The notes beneath the pieces were generated by a model that was not told where the DNA came from, searched no databases, and worked only from the letters and a program-made list of their open reading frames with translations. This document shows, in pieces, positions 1-13,400 of a DNA stretch of 64,000 bases; positions within the stretch are counted from its first letter, which is position 1; every line of letters starts with the position of its first letter. The position numbers and the translations under genes were made by a program. The DNA is from Caenorhabditis remanei (taxonomy: Eukaryota; Nematoda; Chromadorea; Rhabditida; Rhabditidae): NCBI RefSeq assembly GCF_010183535.1, contig NC_071331.1, positions 10,974,001 to 11,038,000 on the forward strand. The letters are read 5' to 3'.

Positions 1-365
1 GTATTAACTATGAACTTTTCCTCAAAACCTATTTAGGTTTAAACTGAAAAGAAACTGAAAAGAATTTGGAACTCGCCAGTTCAGTTTTTTGTTAGAACCA
101 ATATAAATTTTCAGTGAAACCGAAGTTAACAAACTTGGCTGGGAAAACTAACTATAACTCTTCTCTGTGAAATAACTTAAATATTTTGTAATTCTACAAA
201 AAGAGAGCAGGAAAAGCTTTACTTTCGTTTTTTTCACAATATTTAAGGAGCTCTTCTGAAAAATTTCGAAAAAAAAAACAATGTTTCATAGTAAAGATGT
301 AACTGTATCAATTATCTCTCTTTTAATTTGGGAACATTTTCTGATATGACTATCAAAATTCCATT
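1..365. other. gene-free AT-rich DNA
   Basis: No open frame with splice signals is seen. The stretch is AT-rich, with several GAAACTGAAAAG-like words near its left edge. Confidence 0.5.
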
Positions 366-829
366 CTGAAACAGCAATTTCCCGTTTCATGTTGGCATTT
401 TGTTTTCATTCAGTTAAAGCTTAATGCTTTGCTCTCTGTTTATTTTATGGTGCACTTTCGCTTTGGAACGGTACTCAACGAGTAGCTGAGCGATTTGGAA
501 CTGTTCCGTTTCCGAATTATTTTCTCGTTAGAGCGCTTTTGCGAATCTGCTTTCCAGTTTTCCAGCTAACTGGCCAATTAAAAGTTGACTTTTCTTGTTC
601 ATTGGAACCATATTTAAGGAAATATTTTTCATAAATAATTTACACTTAATCGGTCAATTAGCTGGAAAAGACTGAAAAGGCGCTCTCATGAGAAACGAGT
701 TCAATTTCAGTTTTCGAGTTAGTTCCAAAGCGAAAGCGCAACAAAAATTAGCTTTTAAAAACATTGACTTTAAACTGAATGAAAACAAAATGCCAACATG
801 AAACGGTAAATTTTGTAATACTGTTTCAG
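366..829. repeat. inverted-repeat element, 464 bp
   Basis: The sequence starts CTGAAACAG and ends CTGTTTCAG. The arms keep matching inward through a CCGTTTCATGTTGGCATT block and its reverse complement, then through the CTTTCGCTTTGGAAC block. ATT flanks both ends (363-365 and 830-832), a possible 3-bp target duplication. No transposase frame is visible, so this is probably a non-autonomous foldback element. The small frames inside are not genes. Confidence 0.65.
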
Positions 830-1568
830 ATTGTTCGATTCCAAAGAAACAGTTCCAAATCAAAAGTGCACCAATTTTTTGAACTCTCAGAAAACCCCTT
901 TCCACTAATTCTTCCATTTTCTTCTAATCCTATGAATTCTAAATTTGACCTACCTCAGCCAAAGTGGATTTCAAGTTGTCCACCAGAAACATATCTCATT
1001 TATTATTCTCTTCAAAAAAAAGAGAAATATAAAAAACTAAACTTTTCGGAAAAGTAGTGAATCCAAGAAGTGAAAATGCCCTAAAGGTGCTCAATGCTCT
1101 TTTCCCCGTCAACTTGCTCTTCCGGTGAGCACAATGACGAGAAGAAGTTTTCTAAAGAAATGGAAACAATAATTATAGGAGACCTCTCTCTGCTAGACCT
1201 AAATAGGTTTTTGGTGAGGTTGCAAGTACGCTCCATTGCACTTCAATAAGGGAGTTATTAGATTAGAGCATGGAAGGGGTTCCACTTTTTTACGGATTCA
1301 TAGATTCCAAAAAACGTTTCAGATGTTTCGTAATTACTCCAGAGTCTCAACTAAGTGAACTCACCCATTGCCACTTCTCCGGTATCTCTGGTAGACTGCA
1401 CTTCATCACTGTTTCAGCATTCTGCAAAAATCGAAATCAGCTTTCGTGCTACACTGCGGTTTGGAAATCAGCAATCACAAAATAATTCCTGATAGAATAG
1501 TATTAGTTATCAGTCAACACATACGAACTGATAAAAATTGTATGACTCCCTAACCCGTTAGTATCACA
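830..1568. other. gene-free interval before the tRNA gene
   Basis: Short frames exist on both strands, but none has splice signals or recognisable protein features. Nothing else stands out. Confidence 0.4.
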
Positions 1569-1641
1569 GCCGCCATAGCTCAGTCGGTTAGAGCGTGGGT
1601 CTAATAAGCCCAAGGTCGCAGGTTCGACCCCTGCTGGCGGC
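1569..1641 (+). tRNA. tRNA-Ile (anticodon AAT)
   Basis: A 73-nt cloverleaf can be drawn by eye. The 7-bp acceptor stem pairs GCCGCCA with TGGCGGC. The D arm holds box A (TAGCTCAGTCGGTTAGAGC), the anticodon stem pairs TGGGT with GCCCA around loop CTAATAA, and the T arm is GCAGG-TTCGACC-CCTGC with a good box B. The anticodon AAT decodes ATT (isoleucine). There is no intron. A T-run suited to Pol III termination follows at about 1646. Every stem pairs, so the gene looks functional. Confidence 0.95.
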
Positions 1642-1694
1642 AAACTTTTTCACAAAAGTTAAAAGTGCTAATCTAAAATAGTAGGGTAGACCAA

Positions 1695-2758
1695 CACAGG
1701 TGAACCGCTGGGGAACACATATGTAACCGCGCGGTGGCGTATGTGCGGCTAAAAAGAATGAGGGTTGGACCCTATATGTGTCTACGTGGATCACCGCGCG
1801 GTCGGCCGAAAACGTGGGGAGCATATGGAACGCATATGGATAGCATAATCAGCATTAATTCTACCAATCACATTTGGTTGATTATTCTGTATGAAACACT
1901 AGAAAGGCCTAATTCATTGTTGTGATTGTTATATAATGCTATCATGTTGTTTCACTTTTCTTTTTTCCAACTTGTTCACTTCCCATTTCTCGGACTTGTA
2001 TATTTTTTTCCATTTTTCTCGAAGTTCTTTCCTTTTTTAAACAGATAATGGCAATACTTTAAAAAAATTGAAAATCACACACGATTTCCTATAAAAATCA
2101 TATGTTAGCTTGGTGATTATAACACAATCATTGATTCTCAAGCTTTTCTTTGAACTCTGAAAGAAAATGATACCCGTCGAAGAAATTCGAAGTCCGGCAT
2201 TTTGACTTTACTTCGGTATGACAAATACTTACCTTCTTACCTTTAAATCCACCTGAAAAATATGATTTCTTATCATACCGAAGTGAAGCGGAACATCAGA
2301 CCCGAACTTCTCAACAAAAACTTAAAATTCTAGTTTCTTGAGAAAATAACAAGTTTTGTATTGAAAAAATAAGTTTCCGCAAGTTTGAATAGATTTATTT
2401 TTATTTTTGAAGTTTGCCATTATCTGTTTTGTGCAAAAAGAATGAAGAAAATATGTGAAAAACTTCGAGAAACGGAGAAAATGGGCCCGGACTTATAGAA
2501 AAAAATGTCGCGTCGATTTACGGTAAACAACACGCCCACGTGTAATTCCGGAGTGTCGTTGCGGCGGCCGGCCGCCACCCTCAAATATGGACCATACATG
2601 GAACGTATATGGGAGCATTATGGGTGCACGCGCTGCCAGTACACAGAAAAGACGACCGCACATATGCGGCACACGCGCGATCCACTTTTCATTTATGGAC
2701 ACATATAGGGCGCTATTCTGGCACCTTCACATATAGGATTCCCAGCGGTTCACCTGTG
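1695..2758. repeat. foldback element, 1.06 kb, beside the tRNA gene
   Basis: The left end CACAGGTGAACCGCTGGG is matched by its reverse complement at the right end. Inner blocks also pair: a TTCTCGAAGTT segment near 2015 with AACTTCGAGAAACGGAG near 2462, and ACTTCGGTATGA near 2210 with TCATACCGAAGT near 2273. GC-rich CGCGCGG words lie near the left end. No transposase frame or clear target duplication was found. It begins about 50 bp after the tRNA. Confidence 0.65.
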
Positions 2759-5700
2759 AATGCAAACTTGAAAAAGAACAAAATAAAGAAGAAAGGGAAT
2801 TTGTTATTCGACGGAATCAAAGTGTTTTTTTCTCTTCTATACATCCGTATTCTTTCTAATTCTGAAGCGGCGTCGCTTCTATTTTGCACAGCTCTTTCCG
2901 GGGTGAGTTTTGAAAACTACTACAGAGTATTAACACAGAAGAAAAAAAGTTATTGACAGACGAATGATGTAAAAACTCAACTAAAATTTTTCCCTACGTG
3001 GCTTCAAAAATTTCGGAACAGATAGTAAGACTAGCACACAAAAAATCCAGAACCATTAAAAAAACAGAATGACACGAAAAAATTCAGAATCTGATGAATT
3101 TGTTAAAGTCAAAGAATATCGTTCTAGCGTTGACTGCATTTAAGAAAGACCTCGCACAGATCACTGTAGCGAATTTATGTCTTCTAAATCCAACTTTGGA
3201 TTTTCAATATGCTCGCATCTACTTTTGCGGTAATGAAAAATCCAATATCTGACCCATTTTTTGTGGGCGTCGCAAAACAGAAAATTTTCCTTTTTTCAGT
3301 TATTTTTGTAATGTAGAAAGTTTTCAATGGATGCTTCAAGTTTCAGTTGGTACACACGTTGAAGATTCTATTAGTGGTAATCTTCCCAGTCATCCCAATA
3401 AAACACCTAAGCTGAACTTCGTTTAAAAGAAATAAAGTAAATTTGTATTTCTGAATGAGAATATCATGGTTACTGTAACAAAGAATGCATCAAATTTTTT
3501 TAGTCTGTGAGGCATTCTTATTAGTGATTCCTTCAAGAAATCGTGATAGTTTTGTATTGAACCAGGAAAAATTAGATTCTCAAGACCTAAAAGTTATAGA
3601 TTATGGTACTAAAAAGACATAAATTTCACAATGTCAAAGGTCTCAGAAGCATATCCTTCTTCCGAAAAAAAAGTGAGAATGCTAACCCTTTAACTGTTTC
3701 TATAAAAGAACGAATAAAATAGTTGAAAAAGATAAAACTCTATATTTAGTTTAAAAAAGCCATTCTTTCCTATGACTGCTTGAACGTAATCACTATTACT
3801 TTTTAAATAGAAATAACACTTAGTCAGTTCTAATTTGTACCAGTTCTGATTCGGCAGTTCTTATCAAGGCGGTTCTTAATCTGGCGGTTCTCATTAGAGG
3901 TTGCACCCAAAAGTTAATGTTCCATCGTTTTTGTTTATCACGTACATATCAAAAAATGTTACATTATGAGTCCAATGACTTTGTTTGCAAGTTTAGATAA
4001 TGCCAATTTGGTTCTTTGAAAAACGCCGAAAATCAACAAACGATAACCTTTTAGAACTGCGACAAAGATTTTTTAAAGAATACAGTTCTGAACATTTGCC
4101 ATTCGTCTCAGTGAATATCGTCATATCTTCAGAAATCCAAGATTCTGATCTCAACAAACATTATGTTTCACTACTTTCTTTTATCTCGAACAGGATGTTT
4201 CGGATATTATCTCCCCTTTTTCGCTGTTGATATTTACCAGTAACCTACATACAAAATCCAACCACCAGAAAACGTTCCCTCGAAGAAAAAAAGTGTTTGA
4301 ACTCTTAGAAGCGGAAAAGAGGAAAGTACTAGCCAATTTCGAACTCAAAAAGTGCCCGGGGAGGAAATGGAAATAAAGAGGTAGTGTCCGAAAAAATGAA
4401 TAATTGAGAGGGGTGGTCTCCGCCCTTTACTCTCCGTTTCCTTCTTTCTCTTCATTCAATTGTTTTTAGGAAACCAAAAATGGGAGGTTTATCGGGTTGG
4501 AGTATAAGTCTGTTTGGGAACTTTGAGTGTTGCTGAATACACTGATCGCAAAATTTGGAAACGGAAATATTTTGGGTTTTTTCTTCAAGCATTTTCTGTC
4601 ACTGATTTCATATACTACTAACATTGGAAACAGTATAATAAAATTGAAAAGCAGAAATCAGACTTGTTACGGACAAAACTATTCTCGACCCCGCCACGGC
4701 CGGCTCGATTTTTGACAAGCCTGCTAGACAGTGATGCTATTAAAATTATTCTCCAGACTGGCAACACTTGTCTAACAAAAAAATGAAGACAAGTTGGGAC
4801 TTAAGCTAATTCTACAATGTGTATGACTACCTTCGGACAATTGTAGTCGCCAACTGCAAATGATAAGCTTTGAGAATTTGTCACTGTGTCACGATTTATT
4901 CGATTATGTCAATTTGTAGGGTATTGAAATCAAATAGATAGTCTCATTTTCAATTCGCCTACAGAAATGATGCTCAATATTCGTTGCATATCTTGCAGTT
5001 AGTATTCAAATTAGCAGCATCCCTGAATCCTATATTACGAGAACCCAAGTGTGCTGAAACAGGAAGTCAAAGAGGAGCTGTGACACAAATTGACTGTGCT
5101 GTTCCAATGACAAGATATGAGTATAGAAAGGAACGGAAGGTGATAAACAGGTCTCCTCAGATCGACTCAAAACATTTATCCAAGTTATATGACTTGCTCT
5201 ATACAGAAAAATTTAGAGAACCATGATATGTATAGTTCTCAAAATTTTCCAGTTTCCAAAAGTTTGCAATAGAAACGAGGCGAGGAAGGTTGTGATAAGT
5301 TCAACGCTTTAGTTTCTTAACCTCGTTCCGATTATAAACTTTTGAAAATTGCGTAATGATTGGAAAACGCATTTTCAATGAATTCAATTCAATTTTTCAT
5401 TGCGACAAGATATTGAGAGAATCGGTGGCTAACTAACGTCGAGTTTATCAATGAGCTAAAATACTTCTTCACAAAGATTGGGAACAAAACAGAAAAAAAA
5501 TACAAAACATAAAACAGTTTTACTGAAATCATTGGGATTAGAAGCTTTCGAAACAATAATAATTCCACCATGTTCAATTCCTCAAAATCTCAAATCTGAG
5601 TTAGGAGATTCACAGAAAAACGCACACACCAATTATAAAAAGCATATATTTTTCTCTGCGTCCGGATTGGATTGCCAATCAAAAAGTGATTTATCCATTG

Positions 5701-7143
5701 CTTTCCTCTCTCCCTCAATCTCCGTGTTGAGAGAAGGAGAAAAAAAATAGAAATTTGTTTATACATTTTGTCTTCAAAGCGACGACGACATACTTTTTTG
5801 TTTATAATGAAAAGAGGAACACAAGAAAGTCGGGGAGAATAATGGAGGCAATCGAGTGGATTTTTAGTGAAATTGGAGGACAGATGGGATGGAAAAATAA
5901 GAAGAAGAAGATGAGATTGATGAAAGGAAAGAAAAATGAAATGAGCCCATTATGAAAGGAAATGGACATGGATACGCGGTGGATATAGATTTCGTGGTTT
6001 GAAGGGAGGAAGTAATATTCTTGTCGAGCAGAAGGATAGGGAACACACTCATGGACACTTCGCAACTATGCCGTTTCACAACTGAAAAATTAACTTAAAG
6101 TCGGAGAACATTTTAATCAATAATCTCACCTTTTCGTCAATGCTCTTAACAAGATTCAATCAACTCTTAAGTGCGTTCATTTAGTTTGAGACTTACTGTG
6201 AATACAGTAATTATTCTGTTGCCAGATCTCTATATAGTACAGTTTTGATACGCTTGGGAGTTGATGCCTATACATCTCAAGTAATATACGAAATTATCCA
6301 TTGCAGGACCCCGGGCAGTAGGCAAATGCGATAAAATGCCTTCAAAAATAATTTCAGCGGTCCAGATATGTTTCTGGGTTCACACTGCTTCAAGCCTGCA
6401 AGTAGTCTATGAATTGGCTAGAAGAAATCTCGGTGATGCCAGACGATTAGCAAAATACAACATAGTTGTGAAGCCTCTTAGTTGCAAAACGATAAGTTTC
6501 AGAATAGAAGGCAACTTCAACAATCAAAGAGCGGCAAGAAATTTCCACTAAAAAAGAATTAAGCGATGTTCACTAACTGTCTGTATATCTGAAGACCCTA
6601 CGAAACTGTGTTTTTTCTTGTTTCCTGAAACTTCTGAAACAACATTTTTCCAGAAAAAAACTTTCATTAAAGAAATTGAGAGAGATATGAAACAACCAGA
6701 AAAGAAGTGCTGAACATTAACTGAACACTGAGAAGGCAAGGGGAAGAAGAACAAAAGAGAATCATAGATAACTGTCTATTAAAAACGTAAAAGAACACTG
6801 CAAATATCTTAAACAAAATCTAACCGGGTGCAACCACTCTGGAGTAGAAAGGAATCAGTTATGAAGCGTCTTTAATGCGAAAAGACATCTGCAACATTCT
6901 TGACGGCATATCTGATTCTATTAAAACTGAATGGAACTGTGAATTTTGTTCCCTAATACTCACAAACCTAATTTTTGAAAATGAAATTAGTTAAAGCAAT
7001 GAGGAAAGGCAAATGAACAACCAGATTGAGAAATACTTGATAAAAATAAAAAGTGAGATGGGGAATGGCAATGAATGTAAAGAGAACATGGGGCAGGGAT
7101 GAATGGCAATTAGAAAAGAAAAAAAACAATAATAAACAAAAAA
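2759..7143. other. gene-poor interval
   Basis: No multi-exon gene could be assembled. Short frames occur, the most coding-like being the candidate exon at 4999-5226. A stretch at about 4658-4722 has ends resembling the hAT-like family seen at 28199 (CAGACTTGTT and GACAAGCCTG) but no clear target duplication. Promoter elements for the neighbouring genes were not recognised. Confidence 0.4.
4999..5226 (+). other. candidate orphan exon or gene remnant
   Basis: An acceptor-like TCTTGCAG is followed by an open frame of 76 codons ending in TGA. The composition is mixed and protein-like (for example CAETGSQRGAVTQIDC) rather than the low-complexity residues typical of chance frames in AT-rich DNA. 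I recognise no family, and no partner exons with matching phase could be assembled upstream. It may be an internal or last exon of an unseen gene, a fossil, or chance. Confidence 0.2.
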
Positions 7144-8324
7144 TCAACGTCTATGGCCATTATATAGATTATAAGCCTTGTTATAATAAGCCTTTAGAAG
7201 CCGTACAGCGTACTCCGGAATCGGAGGAGTAGCTGGATCCTCTGGCGCTGGTGGTGGGAAGACACGGATGCGCTCTTCACGGAGTGGTGTCCGCATGATG
7301 TACCGGTCGATTCGAGCATACGGACGGAGGAAGTGGAAGCAGTTGAGACCGGTGAGACGATGCCTCCGGATGATCTCCTGGTCTACCGGGTGTTCGATGA
7401 AGTTGGTCATCCATTGGTTGATGTTTTCCGTCTGAAATAAAGCAAACATTGATAATTGAATACAAAACAACTAAAGTAAAACTCACCGTCCATAGTCCGA
7501 CGTTTGTGGTGCAACCATCAGGGAGGATTAGTTTTTCCGATACTGGCTGAAAAATTATAAATTATATAAAAGAGTTAAGGAAAAAATCAAAAACTAACCA
7601 ATCGTATTGCTTCTACTATCGGCTTCAGCTCTCCGGTTCTCTTCCAACGGGAGAAATACATCTCGATCATCCCACTTCGGAGGAGAACGACCTCGCTATA
7701 TCTGCTGTTGTCATACGGCAAGACTTGAAGGTGGATGATCTGTCGGACTCGAAGAGGATAGCGAGCTGGACCCTGTGGAACTACATTCACACCTTGGTGA
7801 ACTTGGACTCCCATTGGCTCATCTTGCTGCTCTGGCTGTTCCGGCTGCTCCTGTTCCATTGGCACTGGGGCTGGTCTTGGCGCTTCTTCTTGTAATCGAA
7901 TTGCTTCTCGCTCCTCCGGTTCTTGAGGACGTCCGAAGAACCGAGCATGTAGTCGTGCTGGCAGAGGTGGAACTCTTTGTTGTACTGGATCCCTTTCCTG
8001 ATTGTCATTCCTTTGTGGAGGTGGATCTCTGTTTTGAAGAGCTTCATTCATTGCAATATCGTGCATAAATCTCATTTGGAGTCCTTCCACCAAACGTTGA
8101 ATGATTTCATCACGGTTTTCCGGATTGTCTACGCCAGGGAAACGAACTCTGACGTGTTCTTCAAAGTCCAGTCTCAGCTGTTCGGCTGCCTGCTCTGCAT
8201 GAGCTGGATCTTGATCTGCTAGTTCTTGGAGAAGCTGTGGTTGATTGAGTGGGCGAATTAAAAAAGCGTCTTCATCAACCTCTTCGAGAAAAAGATGAGC
8301 AGCCAGGTCATCCAAGTTATCCAT
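7144..8324 (-). CDS. gene A: acidic protein with C-terminal SAM-like module (357 aa)
   Basis: There are three exons: 7599-8324, 7487-7546 and 7144-7431. Both introns are short (52 and 55 bp) and phase 0. The start is the Met at 8324, 43 bp after a TTTTTCAG acceptor that probably receives a spliced leader. Residues 1-242 are Gln/Glu/Pro-rich, with long predicted helices around FLEEVDEDAFLIRPLNQPQL, then a proline-rich linker. The 20-codon exon 2 ends in LWT and exon 3 opens ENINQWMTNFIE, then LTGLNCFHFL; this fits a SAM-type fold split by an intron, in the same place as in genes B, D and F. It lacks the homeodomain-like repeats of C-F. Function is unknown. A role in protein-protein contact through the C-terminal module is inference. 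Confidence 0.75.
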
Positions 8325-8371
8325 TCTTTTGAAATTTCAACTGGTGACCCGATTTGTCCGTTGATAGCTGA

Positions 8372-8900
8372 AAAATAGATGGCTTTGAAGAGAACTCATG
8401 AGAAGGTTTATATATAGACGGATATGGAGACAAAACTTGATTGCAAAAATTTGAAATTGTGAGCTATTTTTCACTAGAATTTTAAAATTGATACATTTCG
8501 TTTACAAAATTAGCATTTTTAAATCTGACTTTTCTGATAAGCACTATCACGGTGAGTACTATTCATACTCTTCTCGAATTTTATGGTAAAATGAGGACAA
8601 AACCTAGAAAATTCCATCAGAAATATCATGCGCTAAATAATTTTAAAACGCTTTCCTTTGTCTTGATCCCCCCTGATCTGTTAAATTTTTATTCAAAAAC
8701 TGTCAGTTCGATTCTCGCGGCTTGTCCACAAGAAAATGGGTGGAGCTAACGAATAAGAAAACAGAAAAAAGTCAAGCCCGCGGCACAGAAACTTTAATTG
8801 GAATGGCCATTTTCAATGCGAACACTGACTTTTTCTATAACAATAACTTAATAGCTTTCTGAAAAACTATTGGTTGGTACTTCTAAAAGAAAACAACTCA
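8372..8900. other. interval upstream of gene A
   Basis: This is the presumed promoter and outron region of gene A, running up to the foldback element. It is AT-rich, and no conserved motif was recognised. Confidence 0.3.
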
Positions 8901-10026
8901 CATGGGAATGACCCGGAGTGTCCCACCTGAAATCTTTCCACATTTTGTACATAAGTAGTGTCTGACGTAACTAAGAAAAATCCGAAATTATAGCGGCGCT
9001 CTCCGAGGTTTCGGGGAGTTACACAACTTTTTTGAAAATTTTTGAAAATTTCGGTGTCTTCACTTTGGGAACTCGTAGCTTCTTGAGTTTTTGAGCTACT
9101 GTGATGGTTTTAGGCTCATTCGATAGGCAATAACATGGACTTCAAAATTTCTCTTATAGCGTTTGCCAAAAAACATAATCTGCTGAGCTGTAGCTGAAAG
9201 TGTAGAAAAGTTGTCAGTGTGAGGTAACGATAAATGCCAAATTTCGACAATCGGGGAACTGGGGACTACCACCTGCGTAATCCTCAGTTCGAGTTATGTC
9301 TGTATACGTGTTCAAATATAGGTCGAGCCTTTCAGTTACGGAAGTTATTTCAGTTCTTTAGAAAATTTTTTAGCTTTTCCCCGTATACGTTCTGTTGTCA
9401 AAAACTGAGTCCCGTTTATATTGAAGTTACAGCACCAAAAACATAATTTATAGCTAGTTAATGCAAAACTTCATGCTATAGCCTCTTTTTCGTTACTTGG
9501 CCATTTTTCCAATTATTTGATAAAAATTGAACGTATAGAGATACGTGGAAAAGCTAAAATTTTTATGAAAAACTTAAATAACTCTCGTAACTCAAAGGCT
9601 CGGCCTATATTTGAACACGTATACAGACATAACTCGGAGTAAGGAGTATGCAGGTAGTAGTCCCCAGTTCCCCGATTGTCGAAATTTGGCATTTATCGTT
9701 ACCTCACACTGACAACTTTTCTACACTTTCAGCTACAGCTCAGCAGATTATGTTTTTTGGCAAACGCTATGAGAGAACTTTTTGAAGTCCATGTTATTGC
9801 CTATTGAATGAGCCTAAAACCATCACGGTAGCTCAAAAACTCAAGAAGCTACGAGTTCTCAAAGTGGAGACACCGAAATTTTCGAAAATTTTCAAAAAAG
9901 TTGTGTAACTCCCCGAAACCTTCGAGAGCGCCGCTATAATTTCGGATTTTTTTTAGTTACGTCAGACACTACTTATGTACAAAATGTGGAAAGATTTCAG
10001 GTGGGACACTCCGGGTCATTCCCATG
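8901..10026. mobile_element. Tc4/Tc5-like foldback element, 1126 bp
   Basis: Nearly perfect arms of roughly 490-500 bp start CATGGGAATGACCCGG and end with its reverse complement. The spacer lies at about 9395-9525. Trinucleotide TCA flanks both ends (8898-8900 and 10027-10029), and the rebuilt empty site is CTCAG. This matches CTNAG with TNA duplication, the known insertion preference of C. elegans Tc4 and Tc5. Tc4 is likewise a foldback element. No transposase frame is visible, so it is non-autonomous. It sits between genes A and B. Confidence 0.85.
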
Positions 10027-10426
10027 TCAGAAAAGTTGAGAAACCGTAAACCAGTGCCACGATGGGGAACATGGCCTAGAACTACAACGCAAAGAAATAG
10101 GAGAGTGACTGCAGGTGTTAGATATTCAACACCATATTACAATGGGTACTTGGAAGAAGTAATTATAAATGAATTAAGAAAAAAAAGATACGCGTTTATA
10201 TTAATACAGACATGAAAAAGGAAAAAATATGTACGCTAAGAACACCGAAATAATAATACGAGTTGGAAAGCACAGGGAAAGGTTTTTGCATTGGGGTCAC
10301 AAAAAATAGAAGGGGGAAAAAGCATAACCGGTGGTAAATCTAAAGAAATGGAACGTCAATGGTGTTGTCTGAAATACTGAAATAGGGGATGGAGATGATA
10401 AAAACCGGAAAAAATACAATAAACTA

Positions 10427-13400
10427 TTATGGATAACTAAAACCACTAACATAATTGAGTACTCTATTAAAATGTCCTTTCAACTGAATATACATTCCAT
10501 AGGGCATTCCAACGCGAGCCCACTGGTTCCGCTTCGACAAAAAGCTCTTGAGCTTGAGACCGTCCATCTCGAGGTTTTTGAGGAGCTGGGTGTTCCCGTT
10601 GCTTCGGATGAATTTCGACGCCCAGTCCATAACGTCGTATTCCTGGAAAATTGGCAAAAAGTGCAAATTTTGAATCAAGAGTACAGTGGTCGAGACTTTA
10701 TGAACTTTGGCCGTTTTCAGTTGAAATTGTCAAACTTTGAGAGTGTGTCATAATAATACAAGATTTTGAATGAATCATATCGATCAAAAATAAAACTCCA
10801 TTTTTGTAGTTGACAACTTTTTTGTACGGGCACTCCCTGGAGAGTTACAGTCATTTTAAGATAACATCTCAAAAATTGGACTATTTTGCACGAAATTGGT
10901 CGATTTGAGAAGAAATTACTTTGTCAATACGTAACTTGCTTGAAAGTGCCAGTACAAAAAAAGTTGACAATTACAAAAATGGAGTTTTACTTTTGATCTG
11001 TACGATCCATAAAAATTTTATTTTGTGGGACAACCAGAATTACCATGACACACTCTCAAAGTTATGCAATTTCAACTGAGAACGACCAAAGTCCATAACT
11101 TTTTGACCGGTTCTGTACAAGAGAAAAAAACTTACACTCCAACGGTACCAGGCTGAGTCCACCGAGTATGGGAGATGGAGCTCCTCGCTTTCTGGCTGAA
11201 AATTCTACAGTTTTTATATGAAGTTCAGTTTTTTTTTCAGCTCACAAGTTTCCTTTGCCTAGTCCTCAAGCGGTCTGCTTCGAAAAGGACCGGCTGTTGA
11301 TGATTGCCTATGACAATGTACCGATTCCTATGTGGCTCCTGTTCGACGTCTGCATTTTCTCTTAAAAACTGCACCACATCAATCAAATCCTCCACTCCTT
11401 CGTCAGGATTCACATCCTCTAATTGTAGAAGTCTCTGTTCTTCTAGTTCCCTTTCTCGCTCTCGTTGTCTCGCATTCACCATCGCGTTGTGAATGTCTTG
11501 AATCGGAACTCGTGGTCCTCGATTTCGAGCGAATTGTTGAACTTCTTGCTGGATCCGCTCTTCACGATCGTCAAGCGCACGAATCATCTGTTCTTGTGCT
11601 TGTTGTAACAGAAGATTTATACGATCGTTCTCCGGCAACTCTGGTGGTGGGATCGGCCGAATCTCGGCTGGTGGGATTGGAAAGTCTTCCTCCCATCCCT
11701 CTTCGTCATCTGGGTCTGGAACGAGTTGATTCTCTTGGATTTGCACACGTTGTTCTTCTCTTTCCTCTTCTTCCATTCTCCTCATCAGCCCTTCTATTAT
11801 TTCGTCCGCTTCGGCAGCATTCCTTGGTATGATTCGTTGGAAATCTGGAAAATTGAATTTTCACAAAATGAGTCGATTATTTTACTCATACCTTCTTCCA
11901 CCTCATCATTGTTCATCTCATCAGGCTCTTCTGCTTCAGCGACCACGTTCTCCAATACTTCTGGCTCCTGTCTCGGCGGTCGAAGGATTTCAGCTTGGAA
12001 AACAGGCATGTCTCTGTCTTCTCCAGCCCGCATTTGAAACATCCCCTCTTCTTGATTTCTTCGTATAACCGCTTCATTCGCTTCGACCTCTGCTTCCATC
12101 CTATCGAGGTCTTCATGGAGAGGTGGAGGGGGTCTGCGAGGAGCCATACCACCAATTCCTATTGGCCCTCTTTCACGTCTTTCTGGGGGACGTGGCTCCG
12201 GGTTTTCTTCATTGACGTTCACACCAGCGTTATGACCCTCTTGGATCGGAACTCGCTCGTTTCGAACTTCTTCCATGTCTGCTCGAGCTTGTTGGAGAAT
12301 CAGATTGATACGATCGATCACTTCTGGTGGTGGCTCTCTCATTCTCCTCATCAGCTCTCGTCTTCTTTCGTCCTCTTCGTCATCATTCCTTGGGATGGCT
12401 AGTGGTGGGGGTGTTTGTTGACGTTCTGAAAAATTGAATTTTCACAAAACGAGTCCAATATCTTACTCATACCTTCTTGCACCTCATCATTGTTCATCTC
12501 ATCCGGCTCTGCTGCTTCAGCGACCACGTTTTCTACTACTGCTGGTTCCTGCATTGGCGGTCGAAGCATCTGTGCCTGGAAAAGAGGCTGGCCTCTAGCC
12601 AACATTTGAATCTGATCCCTTCGTAATTCCAGAGGATCCACTGCCGCTTCCACCTCTGCTTCTATCCTTTCGAGGTCTTCAGGGAGAGGTTGAAGGGGTC
12701 TACGAGGAGCCATACCACCAATTGCTCGGACGTAATCTAGTCTTGGTGGTACTTCATCTCTTGCAGGGGGATGTGGCTCGGGGTTATGCAGAATTCTTTC
12801 TTCTTCTAGTCCCCTTTCCTGCTCTCGTTGTCTGACATTCACCCTCGGAACTCGCGCTCTTCGATTTCGGACGATTTCTTGTAGTTCTGCTTCAGCTTGT
12901 TGGAGCCGAAGATTGATACGTTCGAGCACTTCTGGTGGCTCTGGTCGTCTTCGCCTCACTGCCGCTGGTGGCCTCAATGCCGCTGGTGGCATCACTACCT
13001 CTCTGATTGGGGAGGGACTTCGCTCACGTTCTTCTGGCTGACCGAAAACTCTCCGGTCAAGATCCGGTTCTGGCGCAAGTTGATTCTCTCGGACGTCCCC
13101 ACGTTGCTCTTCTCTTATCTCTTCTTCAATTCTCCTCACCAGCTCTTGTCTTCTTATTCTTTCTTCCTCATCGTCATTATTCCTTGGGATGGCTAGTGGT
13201 GGGGGTGTTTGTTGACGTTCTGGAAAAATTAATTTTCACAAAATGAGTCGATTGATTTACTCATACCTTCTTCCTCATAATCAATGTTCACTTCATCAGG
13301 TTCTGCGGCTTCAGCGATCACGTTCTCCACTTCTTGAAGCTCCTGCCTCGGGGGTCGAAGGATCTCTGCCTGGAAAAGAGGCCGGTCTCTCCCCATTCGA

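Noticed and set aside
2609..2956. 115-codon plus-strand frame
   Set aside because: It spans the right end of the foldback element and its flank, so it is not a conserved unit.
10024..10215. 63-codon plus-strand frame after the Tc4-like element
   Set aside because: It starts at the element's last bases and lacks splice signals or family features.
11332..11832. Long plus-strand frames opposite gene B (also 11995-12402, 13472-13861, 13668-14009)
   Set aside because: They are mirror frames of the strongly biased repeat exons on the minus strand and run across its introns without splice logic.
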